Source of the DNA: Paenibacillus sp. FSL R5-0912 | GTDB taxonomy: Bacteria; Bacillota; Bacilli; Paenibacillales; Paenibacillaceae | Direction: 5' to 3' | Assembly: GCF_000758605.1 (NCBI RefSeq) | Contig: NZ_CP009282.1 | Coordinates: 7,378,001 to 7,442,000, forward strand | Length of the DNA stretch: 64,000 nt | Shown: piece by piece, positions 1-8,682 of the stretch | Layout of the letters: each line of letters starts with the position of its first letter | Position numbering within the stretch: the stretch's first letter is position 1 | The notes under the pieces: model-generated | What the model saw: only the letters and a program-made list of their open reading frames with translations | What the model was told of the DNA's origin: nothing | Databases searched by the model: none | Translations under genes and position numbers: made by a program

Positions 1-37
1 AGCAAAAAGGATGGCTTGCCTCTGATAACTGTAGTCT

Positions 38-148
38 GTACAACTAAATTTGCCCGAATGAGTGAAACCCAATCTATGTAGAGCAGAGTAATTCTACGAA
101 ATACAACTAAACGGATGATCGGTTGTAAATAAGGGGAATTAGTTGTAC
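38..148. repeat. Intergenic element bounded by a perfect 10-bp inverted repeat
   Basis: GTACAACTAA at 38-47 is mirrored exactly by TTAGTTGTAC at 139-148, and a third ATACAACTAA lies at 101-110. The stretch 1-276 has no convincing gene; an open frame at 171-401 has no ribosome site and runs into the atzF terminator. GTTGTAC/GTACAAC cores recur in the 33.3 kb intergenic region, which suggests a dispersed repeat family, but only a genome search can confirm that. Confidence 0.45.
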
Positions 149-276
149 AAAGTGCAATTAAGTATACCGCATGTACCGTAATCGGGGACTGCGTAATTAT
201 TATCTTGCCTTCTTCCGGAATATCAAAAAACTCATGAACAGCCTGGAATCTACACCGCTTGTCAGGAATATCAAAT

Positions 277-309
277 CGCCCCGCAAGCAATACTTCTGCT
301 TGCGGGGCG
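277..309 (-). terminator. Terminator of the cyanuric acid operon
   Basis: A perfect 13-bp stem (277-289 with 297-309, CGCCCCGCAAGCA type) with a 7-nt loop sits 26 bp beyond the atzF stop. The downstream U-tract on the minus strand is weak (ATTTGATATT). Confidence 0.75.
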
Positions 310-334
310 TTCGCGCGCTCCAACAGGACATTAT

Positions 335-2107
335 TCAATTTACAGGAAGATTTTTCCATCCCCCGTATGCCGTAATATTCTCGGCCCCGGCTGCGGCATA
401 GCCTTCGCATATGAAGCCAGTCACTTCCCGGCCGTCTTCGAGCACCACCCGCCCGAGGCCCAGCGGAGCAGGAATGAGCGATGCGAACGCACCCAGCGAC
501 TCTGCCGGCATCCGCCACAGCTCCAGCTCGACAGAGCCTCCCCCCTCCGCCTGCCGGAGCAGGCCGGGCTTGGGCGGCACGGTCTGGAGCTTGACCAATT
601 CATAGCACGGGGCCGTCCGCGCCTCCCGCCAGAACCGGGCACCATGCTCCAGCATCTGCTTCTCCAGCGGGAAGCCTCGCATATGAAGACCGCAGACTGC
701 CAGTGTCATCATACCCGGAGATGCCGTCTCATCAGCAGCACCTTCCGGCGGACCGTTCTCTCCAAGAAGCTGTGCGCCCGCTCCGGCCAGCAGATGCTCG
801 CTGTCCGCCAGAGCGAACATCGTGATGCCGAACGGCAGGCCCGCCGCCGCATCCCCGGCAGGAACCGCCACGGCTGACAGATCAAGCAGGTTGCAGTGGT
901 TGGTATAGCGGCCCATATCGGAGTTGGCCCCTACCGGATTACGTGCAACCTGCTCCCGGGTCCAGGTTCCGCCGCAGGTCGGGAGCACCAGCACGGCATC
1001 CTTCAGCAGCAGCTCCGCTTCCCGCTTATAGCGCTGCAGCCGGTGCATGGCCTGGAACAGGCTTGCGGCCGTATGGCGCCCGGCCGCCCCGGAAGACAAG
1101 ATGGACTCCGTCACCGGCAGAACAGCTTCACGGTGATTCTCCACGAACTCACCCAGACCGGCCCAGCGCTCGGCTACCCAGGGACCCTCGTACAAGATAG
1201 CTGCCGCTTTGGAGAACAGCGTACAGTCCACCCGTTCAACCGGCAGCCCCAATGCCTGCACGGCAGCTTCGGCCCTTCCCCAGGCCTCCCGGTATTCTTC
1301 GGCATGGGGGCCATAGAACTCCGGCGGAGACTCCGGAAGCAGCAGCTTCGCCGGAAGAGCGGCGGGCCACAGCTTCACGGAACGCGACCAGGGGTCGGCT
1401 TCATCGAAGCCGCGCGCTGCGCGGTCCACCGCGAGGGCATCCTCCAGATTGTGCGCAAACACGGTGACGCAGTCCAGGCTGGCACAAGCGGGCACTACCC
1501 CGCGCACCGGCCAGGCGCCGAGGCTGGGCTTATAGCCGACCAGCCCGTTCAGCGAAGCAGGCACGCGGCCCGAGCCGGCGGTATCGGTGCCCAGGCTGAA
1601 CACGGCCTGGCCACGGGCAACAGCCACGGCGGATCCGGCGCTGGAGCCTCCGCTGATATATTCCGGGCGCAGGGCGTTATGCGTCTCGCCGTAAGGGCTG
1701 CGTACACCGACGAGACCGGTGGCGAACTGGTCCAGATTGCTTTTGCCCAGAGGGATAGCTCCCGCAGCAACCAATCTTGCGACAACCGAAGAGTCATGAT
1801 CCGGCTGATAAGCATATTCAGGACAAGCTACCGTTGTGGGCAGTCCTTTAACATCGATGTTATCCTTAACGGCGAACGGAATGCCCCACAGCGGATGGCT
1901 CTGCGGGTCCAGCTCCCTGAGCCTCTCAAGAAAGGGACGGATATGCGCCTCGGCAGGCGGCTCAATCCAGATGTTCATTGCCTTGTCGCGTGCAGCGCGG
2001 CGGATGATCTCCCGGACCACCTCCTCCGGGTCCAGCACACCGCTTAAATATTGCCCGCGCAGCCAGCCTGCGGTCAGCTTGGCGGGAAATTCAGTTGTTG
2101 CCGTCAT
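335..2107 (-). CDS. atzF: Allophanate hydrolase (AtzF type)
   Basis: Amidase-signature enzyme of 590 aa that hydrolyses allophanate to ammonium and CO2, the last step of cyanuric acid, biuret and (with urea carboxylase) urea breakdown. The Ser-cisSer-Lys triad is visible: K81 in AVKDN, S155 in SGGSSAGSA, and nucleophile S179 in DTAGSGRVPA. The spacings of 74 and 24 residues match those known for AtzF. Residues 1 to about 440 are the amidase domain. About 460-590 form the AtzF-specific C-terminal domain, whose FAL...GL and AVCGLHMRG region is typical. The ATG follows AAGGAGATGAAGCATC. The gene begins 6 bp after the pucR-like stop and is last in the operon. No urea carboxylase gene is present, which points to biuret rather than urea as the allophanate source. 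A generic amidase is unlikely because of the C-terminal domain and neighbours. Confidence 0.95.
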   Translation of the reverse strand: MTATTEFPAKLTAGWLRGQYLSGVLDPEEVVREIIRRAARDKAMNIWIEPPAEAHIRPFLERLRELDPQSHPLWGIPFAVKDNIDVKGLPTTVACPEYAYQPDHDSSVVARLVAAGAIPLGKSNLDQFATGLVGVRSPYGETHNALRPEYISGGSSAGSAVAVARGQAVFSLGTDTAGSGRVPASLNGLVGYKPSLGAWPVRGVVPACASLDCVTVFAHNLEDALAVDRAARGFDEADPWSRSVKLWPAALPAKLLLPESPPEFYGPHAEEYREAWGRAEAAVQALGLPVERVDCTLFSKAAAILYEGPWVAERWAGLGEFVENHREAVLPVTESILSSGAAGRHTAASLFQAMHRLQRYKREAELLLKDAVLVLPTCGGTWTREQVARNPVGANSDMGRYTNHCNLLDLSAVAVPAGDAAAGLPFGITMFALADSEHLLAGAGAQLLGENGPPEGAADETASPGMMTLAVCGLHMRGFPLEKQMLEHGARFWREARTAPCYELVKLQTVPPKPGLLRQAEGGGSVELELWRMPAESLGAFASLIPAPLGLGRVVLEDGREVTGFICEGYAAAGAENITAYGGWKNLPVN

Positions 2108-2113
2108 GATGCT

Positions 2114-3751
2114 TCATCTCCTTCTCTGCGATTCCGTACGTATCCTGCGGCCGCTGCTCATCTCGTGCAGCTTGAGTGCAAGCTGCAGCTCCAGCATATC
2201 GTCACCGTCATTCTGGCTGAGTCCCAGCAGCTCGCAGGCCCGTTCTATCCGGTAAGTCACCGTATTATAGTGGGTGAACAGCTCGGCTGAGGTCCGTTTG
2301 ATGTTGCGGTTGCACTTGAAATACAACTGGAGTGTCTGCACGAGAGACACTCCATGCTTGCTGTCATACTCCAGCAGCGGAACGATGTACTGGTCCCTGT
2401 ACCCGCTGATCTCCGCAAGCTCCGGCAAATGGTACAGCAGCCGGAAGACACCCAGCTTCCGGTAATCCACATAAGCCCCGCTGTAACCGCTGACCTCGCA
2501 GATACGGGCGATTTTGCGGGCGGACTCATAGCTGAAGCGTACCTGGTCGGGACCTTCCGCAAGATCTCCGATGCAGAAGGCGCAGCTCTCCTTGGCAAAC
2601 ACCCGGTTCATCTCAGCCAGCAGTCGTCCCAGCGTTTCCTCCAATGGAATATCCGGCTGCTCCGGAACCGTCAGAACCAATTCCCCTTCAAGGATCGTAA
2701 GCTTCACATGCTGAAGATCTCCCCGGGCCCGCACCCGCTTCACCGCTTGCTGCAGCTGCTTAAGCTCCGGCTTCTCCTCCAGCCAGCCGACGGTTACGGC
2801 GCGCAGCGGGCGCTCAGGAAGCGGGCAGCCGCAGGCCTCGGCCCGCAGCTTCAAATCCTCAGCTGCGGCAATCCGGCCGCTGATCCAGTCCTGCAGAAAC
2901 TGGTCGACATACTTCAGTTCAACCTCCCGGCGGGCACCGGCGTTGATCATCTCCAGGCCGACCAGTACACCCACCCGGTCAATGGTTAACTGATCTACAA
3001 CCGCCAGCTCGCGGTTCCACTCCAGCAGCACCAGCAGGCATTGATCCACCCCCTTGTCATGGACGGACGAGACATATGCGCGGATCCGCCGCTCTCCGAC
3101 CGTCAGGAAGGTAATCCCCAGACTGCCCTCCTGGCGCAGCTGCATCCATAACGGAAGCTGCTCTGCCAGCGCCAGCGCCTCTGCCTGCGGGGAACAGAGG
3201 ACCTGATCGGTATCATCCAGCAGCACGACCGGATTATGCAGCATACCATCCAGCGTCAGCAGGAAATCCTCGATGCCGTCGCCATGCAGAAGCTGCTTGG
3301 ACAGCTTCTGGAAACGGCTCTGCAGCTGGGAGAGCTCCCTGGCCTCCTGCACGAGCACCCGTTCCATAATGTCACGTACAACGTCGGAGAAGGAGATAGC
3401 CGCCGGCAGCTCGAAGATCGGGAAATTAAGCTGATCCGCCAGCTCCAGCGCCCGTGCCGGAATTTCGTCGATATAACGCTTTGTCTTGATCCCAAGCGCG
3501 GATACGCCCTTCTGGTTCAGCTGGGGAATAATCTCGGTGATGAGCTCCGGCTGACCGTGGAAGGGGAAGCCGCTGGTAATCAGAAATTCTCCCGGACGGA
3601 CCCAGTCAATCACATCGGGAACCTCCATCACATTGACACGGTTAATGTAACGCCCAAGACCTCCGGCTCCCGCCAGGACCACCGCTTCCTTCAGATCGGG
3701 AATCAGCAGGATATCGCTGCAGTTCAATCCGGTGATTACATTGCTGCCCAT
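2114..3751 (-). CDS. PucR-family transcriptional regulator in the cyanuric acid operon
   Basis: The 545-aa protein has the PucR layout: an N-terminal PucR sensor domain (about residues 10-135, including RPGEFLITSG), a middle GGDEF-like/CdaR-type domain (about 290-420), and a C-terminal HTH_30 domain (about 470-530, with CNRNIKRTSAELFTHYNTVTYR). PucR regulators control purine or other nitrogen-source catabolism in Bacilli, usually in response to pathway intermediates. Its position inside the operon, 13 bp after the cupin gene and 6 bp before atzF, suggests it senses cyanurate, biuret or allophanate and controls this operon. The ligand is inference. The start is ATG with GGCGGCGGAG upstream. 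Confidence 0.88.
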   Translation of the reverse strand: MGSNVITGLNCSDILLIPDLKEAVVLAGAGGLGRYINRVNVMEVPDVIDWVRPGEFLITSGFPFHGQPELITEIIPQLNQKGVSALGIKTKRYIDEIPARALELADQLNFPIFELPAAISFSDVVRDIMERVLVQEARELSQLQSRFQKLSKQLLHGDGIEDFLLTLDGMLHNPVVLLDDTDQVLCSPQAEALALAEQLPLWMQLRQEGSLGITFLTVGERRIRAYVSSVHDKGVDQCLLVLLEWNRELAVVDQLTIDRVGVLVGLEMINAGARREVELKYVDQFLQDWISGRIAAAEDLKLRAEACGCPLPERPLRAVTVGWLEEKPELKQLQQAVKRVRARGDLQHVKLTILEGELVLTVPEQPDIPLEETLGRLLAEMNRVFAKESCAFCIGDLAEGPDQVRFSYESARKIARICEVSGYSGAYVDYRKLGVFRLLYHLPELAEISGYRDQYIVPLLEYDSKHGVSLVQTLQLYFKCNRNIKRTSAELFTHYNTVTYRIERACELLGLSQNDGDDMLELQLALKLHEMSSGRRIRTESQRRR

Positions 3752-3764
3752 AGCTCCGCCGCCT

Positions 3765-4196
3765 TTACTTTAGCTTGGAAGAATACACATCCTCGATCAG
3801 TGTGGTGCCAAAAAAATGGTTCGCAGGTACATTCGCCTCGGCCGGCACAAAAATACTGATCTGCTCAGACGGCGAATCACCCGCATTCGCAACGGAGTGG
3901 ACTACACCCGCAGGTACATGGAAGGTATCCCCGGCCCGGTAGCTGTACCATTCACCCTCGCACAGCAGCTTGACCTCCCCCACAGTGATATGAATAATCT
4001 CCACCACATCATGATGGTGCGGTAATACCTGGCCGCCGACGCCCAGCTTCTCCCACAGAATGGAGCTCATCCGGATGCCCAGACGGTCCGCCTGCGCTGC
4101 CGAGACGATCTCCCGGTGGTACAGCTCAATATGATTCGGCATTAACTCCCATGTCATGTCCGCCGCTGTCAGCACTTCCGTTTCCTGTGTATGCAT
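3765..4196 (-). CDS. Small cupin-domain protein of unknown role
   Basis: A 143-aa single-domain cupin. Metal-ligand motif 1 is visible in VLPHHHDVVEIIHI (about residues 60-75). Motif 2 is the PAGVVHSVAN segment near residue 100. This start (MHTQETEV) has GGAGGAATGGATT directly upstream, so it is preferred to the ATG 15 bp earlier, which lies before that ribosome site. It sits between atzD (52 bp) and the PucR gene (13 bp) in the operon. It could be an accessory enzyme acting on carboxybiuret or another intermediate, or a ligand sensor. The sequence does not decide this. Confidence 0.8.
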   Translation of the reverse strand: MHTQETEVLTAADMTWELMPNHIELYHREIVSAAQADRLGIRMSSILWEKLGVGGQVLPHHHDVVEIIHITVGEVKLLCEGEWYSYRAGDTFHVPAGVVHSVANAGDSPSEQISIFVPAEANVPANHFFGTTLIEDVYSSKLK

Positions 4197-4248
4197 AATC
4201 CATTCCTCCATGATGTATAAGTTATAGGTATAGGTTGAAAAAAGCCCG

Positions 4249-5319
4249 CTATCTGCGGCGGAATACAGCCGCTACCGGCCCTCCGCCTTGTGGCCCCTGG
4301 TGCTCGCCTCCGCCGGATACGTAGATCATCGGATCGCCGCCGACATAGGCCAGTACACCTCCGACCACGGCCCGCGCATGCCGCGTATGATTGATATCCG
4401 AATCATCCAGCATGATATGGCGCCGTCCGCGGATGACTCCGTCCGGATCAGCTTCAGCTTTGGCCAGCACCTGCACCAGCTCCTCACCGGGATACCGGTC
4501 CAGCAGGCCCTGCAGCGCTGCGCCGTCAATAGCATCCTTCATGACTGCATGGTCGATGTGATACGGGCCTTCCGCAGACAGCGAATTGCCGAACACAATC
4601 ACTTCGCAGTAGGCAAGCTCACTTCCGGCTGAAGTAGACGCCACAGCACTGAATTTATCCCAGTTCACGCATATATCTTCTTCACTTAAGGTCGAGCGCT
4701 CCACTTCACCCAGGGCAACGGCAGTCCCAAGTGCGGATGCACCCCTGGAATATCCCATGGATTTATAGGTATCCTCTGTAACGAGCGATACCTGACGGCT
4801 GTGCGCGTCATATATCTGCTCTGCAGTGAGCAGCGGGCATTTAATCTGCACAAAATGCACATCCGCTTTCACGGTGATTCCGGCATCCAGGACCGCCCGG
4901 GCCACGGCATCCGCCACAGCGTCCACCTGGCTGAGCCGGCCCAGCTCCTCCGGCCGGAAGATCCGTGTTCTGGCAGTACCGACCGCAAGTGACTTCAGAC
5001 CATCAGCATTTATGCCCGTCTCTGCCTGGCCGCTGCGGCTAATTACCGTGAAATGCGGGCTGAGCACACCTTCCGTCCCTCCGGACATCACATAGGATAT
5101 TTCTGCAGGCCGCTGTTCCTGAGACACCCCGGCGAAGAACGCCTTCAGCGCCATAACGGCATAGCCCCGCGTGAAATCATTGACACAGCCGTTCCCCTCG
5201 GTCTTTCCCAGTACAGCTGCAACCTCTTCGGGCCGCAGCACCCCCTCTTCTATCGCCGCCTGCAGGCCGGACATATCATTCGGCGCACCTGCAGGGATTT
5301 TGATCACCGAGCATTTCAT
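4249..5319 (-). CDS. atzD: Cyanuric acid amidohydrolase (AtzD/TrzD family)
   Basis: Ring-opening amidohydrolase of 356 aa, hydrolysing cyanuric acid to carboxybiuret, which decarboxylates spontaneously to biuret. All three internal repeat domains keep a Lys/Ser pair: K39 (LGKTEGNG) with S79 (VMSGGTEG), K160 (QIKCPLL) with S230 (STSAGSE), and K287 with S335 in YVSGGGEHQGPQGGGPVA, the family's C-terminal metal-site motif. Barbiturase belongs to the same fold, but the neighbouring BiuH- and AtzF-type genes fit cyanuric acid. ATG 5319 overlaps the permease stop (TGATG) and has AAGGAGCG upstream. A GTG one codon earlier is an alternative. Translational coupling to the transporter is likely. Confidence 0.93.
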   Translation of the reverse strand: MKCSVIKIPAGAPNDMSGLQAAIEEGVLRPEEVAAVLGKTEGNGCVNDFTRGYAVMALKAFFAGVSQEQRPAEISYVMSGGTEGVLSPHFTVISRSGQAETGINADGLKSLAVGTARTRIFRPEELGRLSQVDAVADAVARAVLDAGITVKADVHFVQIKCPLLTAEQIYDAHSRQVSLVTEDTYKSMGYSRGASALGTAVALGEVERSTLSEEDICVNWDKFSAVASTSAGSELAYCEVIVFGNSLSAEGPYHIDHAVMKDAIDGAALQGLLDRYPGEELVQVLAKAEADPDGVIRGRRHIMLDDSDINHTRHARAVVGGVLAYVGGDPMIYVSGGGEHQGPQGGGPVAAVFRRR

Positions 5320-6071
5320 CACAGATCATCGCTCCTTGTCCAGAAAATAACCTTCTTCTCCAGCAGCCCGATACACCAGAACAGCAGCAGGCCGCACAGC
5401 GCCGAAGCAATAATGGCCGAGAACATCACCGGAGTATCCATATGATAGGAGGAGACAAGCACCACATAACCCAGCCCCTTATTGGCCCCGACAAATTCGC
5501 CGACAATCGCTCCAACAATGGCAAGCGAGGTCGAGATTTTCAGTGCGGAGAAGATATAAGGCAGACTGGTCGGCAGCCGCAGCTTCCAGAAGATTTCACT
5601 TTTGGTTCCTTTATAGGTGGAGAACAGCTCCCAGGCCTCGTATTCAATCGCCTTAAGACCTTTGACACTGTTCACCAGAATCGGGAAAAAGCAGATCAGC
5701 ATTGAAGCGATGACCTTCGAGGTATATCCGGTCCCCAGCCACACGACAAGCAGCGGCGCCAGCGCAACCAGCGGTGTAGTCTTAAGGGCAATGGCGAGCG
5801 GGAACATCCCCTTCTCGATCGGCTTGGAATGAACAAAAATAACCGCAGTAATCAGGCCCAGTATGTTAGCGAGCATGAACCCGGTCAGGGATTCACCCAG
5901 GGTAACCAGCGTATGGGACCACAGCGAACCGTCGATGGCCGAGACCACCTGGGTTGGAGAAGGCAGCAAATACATTGGAACCGACAGGAGCCGTACGGCC
6001 AGCTCCCACAAGATCAGGAAGCCGAGCGCAAAGGTGACCGGGTACAGGCTGTCCTTGAGTTTGGCTGTCAT
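5319..6071 (-). CDS. ABC transporter permease (TauC/SsuC/ThiX type)
   Basis: Inner-membrane permease of 250 aa with about six membrane segments and the BPD_transp_1 coupling loop, here with GTKSEIFWKLRLPTSLPYIF as the EAA-like motif. The start at 6071 overlaps the ATPase stop (ATGA). A longer open frame upstream is only the ATPase gene read in another frame. The relatives import sulfonates, nitrate, thiamine precursors and pyrimidine-like compounds. Lying between the ATPase and the cyanuric acid hydrolase, it probably forms the channel of a cyanurate or biuret importer; the substrate is inferred from context. Confidence 0.92.
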   Translation of the reverse strand: MTAKLKDSLYPVTFALGFLILWELAVRLLSVPMYLLPSPTQVVSAIDGSLWSHTLVTLGESLTGFMLANILGLITAVIFVHSKPIEKGMFPLAIALKTTPLVALAPLLVVWLGTGYTSKVIASMLICFFPILVNSVKGLKAIEYEAWELFSTYKGTKSEIFWKLRLPTSLPYIFSALKISTSLAIVGAIVGEFVGANKGLGYVVLVSSYHMDTPVMFSAIIASALCGLLLFWCIGLLEKKVIFWTRSDDL

Positions 6072-6877
6072 AGATGCTTCACCCGCTTTCTCAATTCCTT
6101 GACGGTCCGGTGGAATTCCGGCAGCTCTTCCATTCCCGCTTGACGCGGTGAAGGCAGCGGTACCGGAATAATATCTGTCACCCCGGCCGGCCGGGGTGAC
6201 ATCATCACCACCCGGTCCGACAGAAGCACGGATTCCTGAATGGAATGGGTAACCATTACAATGCTGCTTAGACTTGTCTCCGGACTCTCCCACAGACGCA
6301 GCAGCTCAAAGTTCAGCTTCTCGCGGGTCAGTTCATCCAGCGCACCGAACGGCTCATCCATCAACAGCACGGTCGGATCGGCGGCCAAGGCTCTGGCAAT
6401 CGCCGCCCTCTGCTGCATTCCGCCGCTGAGCTGATGCGGGAAGTGGTTCTGGAAATCCTGCAGGCCGACCAGCCGCAGGGCGCTTTCCGCCTTTTCACGC
6501 GCTTCCTTTTTGCTGAATTTCTTCTTCGGGCCCAGCTCAAGGGGCAGCATGACATTCTGCAGGGCACTGAGCCATGGCATCAGGACAGGCTTTTGAAAAA
6601 CCATGCCCAGCGACAGATCCGGGGAGGAATACGCAACCTCCCCGCCTCCTTCCGGGCTTAGCAGCCGCAGCATCAGCCGCAGCGTCGTTGATTTCCCGCA
6701 GCCGCTCGGTCCGAGAATGGAGATGAATTCATTGCGGTATACGTCAAGACTGACATTATCAAGCACAGGCACATTGCCGAAGGAAAGAGAGCAATTGTGC
6801 AAGGAGAGCATCGTGTCCCGGGTACCGGGATTCTTCACAGGGGCGGAATCCATCTGTTCTTTCATCGCTGTTGTCAT
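6068..6877 (-). CDS. ABC transporter ATP-binding protein (TauB/SsuB type)
   Basis: A 269-aa ATPase with Walker A GPSGCGKST, signature LSGGMQQR, Walker B VLLMDEPFGALDE and H-loop MVTHSIQES. It powers import with the adjacent permease and solute-binding lipoprotein. The start has TAAGGAGGGAACCGGT upstream and lies 13 bp after the binding-protein stop; its own end overlaps the permease start by 4 bp (ATGA). It has the length and motif set of the nitrate/sulfonate/taurine subfamily. Confidence 0.95.
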   Translation of the reverse strand: MTTAMKEQMDSAPVKNPGTRDTMLSLHNCSLSFGNVPVLDNVSLDVYRNEFISILGPSGCGKSTTLRLMLRLLSPEGGGEVAYSSPDLSLGMVFQKPVLMPWLSALQNVMLPLELGPKKKFSKKEAREKAESALRLVGLQDFQNHFPHQLSGGMQQRAAIARALAADPTVLLMDEPFGALDELTREKLNFELLRLWESPETSLSSIVMVTHSIQESVLLSDRVVMMSPRPAGVTDIIPVPLPSPRQAGMEELPEFHRTVKELRKRVKHL

Positions 6878-6890
6878 ACCGGTTCCCTCC

Positions 6891-7904
6891 TTATTTCAAG
6901 TACTCATTGGTGAACAATGAGCCGATGTCCTGCTGCTTCTTCACAAAGTCCAGGTCAATCAGATTCTGCTGCAGCGTCTCCCACGCCGCCTCATCCATCG
7001 AGCCGAGTGGAAGCTTCTCCGGCTCAAGCAGCGGAATGCTGGCCTTCATCATGCTGACTTCATGCGCAAGATCAAGCTTTTCTCCATATTTCAGGCCGAA
7101 TTCTGCCGCTTCCTCAGGATGCTCCATCGCATAATCCCAGCCCTTCATAGAGGCCTGTACGAAACTCCGGACCATTTCCGGATTCTTCTCAATCACAGAC
7201 TCCGTGGTAAACAGGGTATCGGCATAGAAATTGATGCCATAGTCGTTCGGGTCGATAATATTAACTTCCTTGCCCTGCTCCTGCACAGCCAGCACCTCAT
7301 TAATTACATATCCGGGCCATGCCTTGACCTGGCCGGTCAACAAGGGGCTGAGATCATATTTGATCGGCATCTCTTCGATTTGCGAGGTTTCGATGCCCGC
7401 GCTTTTCTCCATAGCACGGAAGGTCAGCTCTTCATTGCCGCCGAGCTTGATGCCCACCTTTTGGCCGACAAGATCTTCCATTGTAGTGATACCGGATTCT
7501 TTAAGCGTGAACATTACGAACGGGGTTTTGCGGTATATCGCAGATAACGCCTTAACCGGTACGCCTTTTTCTCTGGCAATAATGATCTGATCAGCACCGG
7601 TTACCCCGAACTCCTCACTGCCCGAAGCGACCATCTGTACCGCCGGAAAATCCGAGCCTCCCGGCCGAATCTCGACATCCAGCCCCGCCTCCTTATAGAA
7701 GCCCTTTTCAACTGCGGTATAGAACCCGGCAAACTGCGCCTGATGAATCCACTTCAACCTCAGAACAACCTTCTTAAGCTCACCGGAGCCTTCCGCCCCC
7801 TGCCCCTCAGCCTTGCCGGTATCCGAATTGTTGCCGCAGGCCGTAATGAGCAGCATTAGTGAAGTGAGCAGGATGAGCGCTTTGGTTCTGGACTTGTTCC
7901 ACAT
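6891..7904 (-). CDS. NMT1/THI5-like solute-binding lipoprotein
   Basis: A 337-aa extracytoplasmic receptor with a lipoprotein signal (lipobox ITAC, lipid-modified Cys23) followed by the NMT1/THI5-like fold (LRLKWIHQAQFAGFYTAVEKG and KVGIKLGGNEE). Related receptors bind hydroxymethylpyrimidine, riboflavin or other small nitrogen heterocycles. Such a receptor in an operon with cyanuric acid hydrolase suggests binding of cyanurate or biuret (inference). The ribosome site GGGGGAATCACC precedes ATG 7904, and a 54-bp gap separates it from biuH. Confidence 0.9.
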   Translation of the reverse strand: MWNKSRTKALILLTSLMLLITACGNNSDTGKAEGQGAEGSGELKKVVLRLKWIHQAQFAGFYTAVEKGFYKEAGLDVEIRPGGSDFPAVQMVASGSEEFGVTGADQIIIAREKGVPVKALSAIYRKTPFVMFTLKESGITTMEDLVGQKVGIKLGGNEELTFRAMEKSAGIETSQIEEMPIKYDLSPLLTGQVKAWPGYVINEVLAVQEQGKEVNIIDPNDYGINFYADTLFTTESVIEKNPEMVRSFVQASMKGWDYAMEHPEEAAEFGLKYGEKLDLAHEVSMMKASIPLLEPEKLPLGSMDEAAWETLQQNLIDLDFVKKQQDIGSLFTNEYLK

Positions 7905-7958
7905 GGTGATTCCCCCGTTATGATGTTATTTGGAATACTGGTCATTCGTAATTCGTAT

Positions 7959-8642
7959 TTAGAATTGCTCCAGCGCCTTAAGCACCGCTTGCGAATCACT
8001 CACACTGCCGAAGACACCGCCCTGCATTTTGACCATATTCAACGCTGCCAGGTGATTGGCATAATCCGTAGCGCCCGTGCAATCCTCCAGGATCAGACAT
8101 TCATAACCGCGGTCATTGGCTTCGCGCATCGTCGTGTGTACACAGACATCCGTCGTGATTCCGGTCAGAATCAGATGGGTAATCCCTTTATTCTTCAGTA
8201 TTAAATCCAGGTCCGTAGCATAAAAGCTGCCTTTACCCGGCTTGTCGATAATGTGCTCTCCCGGTATAGGTGCCAGTTCATCAATGATCTGCCAGCCGCG
8301 CTCACCCCGTACGAGAATCCGTCCCGCCGGTCCTTCCGAGCCGATCTCAGCACCGATCTGTCTGCTCCGCCACCGTTTATTCGCCGGCAGATCGGACAAA
8401 TCCGGCTTATGGCCTTCCCGGGTATGGATAACGGTGAATCCGTTAATTTCCCGGATGCGTGCCAGCAGCCGCCCAATCGGCTGAATCGCTCTGGCTGTTA
8501 ATGAGAGGTCGTAGCCCATTCGCTCCACGTAACCGCCTTTGCCGCAAAAATCCGTCTGCATGTCGATAATCATCAGTGCCGTCTTCGCCGGATCAAGGAC
8601 GCCGTCATAGGGCCAGGTGTAAGGTGCTGCTGTAATCTGCAT
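7959..8642 (-). CDS. biuH: Biuret amidohydrolase (BiuH), isochorismatase-like cysteine hydrolase
   Basis: A 227-aa member of the isochorismatase-like cysteine hydrolases. The predicted triad is D27 (IIDMQTDF), K134 (IDKPGKGSFYATDL) and nucleophile C167 (GITTDVCVHTT). The KPGKGSFYATDL and TGATDYANH segments are like those I recall in biuret hydrolases. It converts biuret to allophanate and ammonium, linking AtzD to AtzF. It is first in the operon, directly below the two GlnR/TnrA boxes. Other cysteine hydrolases (ureidoacrylate amidohydrolase, nicotinamidase) share the fold, but the flanking AtzD and AtzF genes make biuret by far the best substrate. Confidence 0.92.
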   Translation of the reverse strand: MQITAAPYTWPYDGVLDPAKTALMIIDMQTDFCGKGGYVERMGYDLSLTARAIQPIGRLLARIREINGFTVIHTREGHKPDLSDLPANKRWRSRQIGAEIGSEGPAGRILVRGERGWQIIDELAPIPGEHIIDKPGKGSFYATDLDLILKNKGITHLILTGITTDVCVHTTMREANDRGYECLILEDCTGATDYANHLAALNMVKMQGGVFGSVSDSQAVLKALEQF

Positions 8643-8682
8643 GGTTCATGCTCCCCTTCCAGAATTCAATGCATGTATTTAA

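Noticed and set aside
171..401. 76-codon open frame on the plus strand
   Set aside because: No ribosome site, and it runs through the atzF terminator and into the end of atzF.
896..2047. 383-codon open frame opposite atzF
   Set aside because: Antisense shadow of a high-GC coding region; atzF has intact catalytic residues and a ribosome site.
4249..5319. Barbiturase as the identity of the AtzD-like gene
   Set aside because: Same family and fold, but no ureidomalonase is present, whereas BiuH- and AtzF-type genes flank it. Enzyme assay would settle it.
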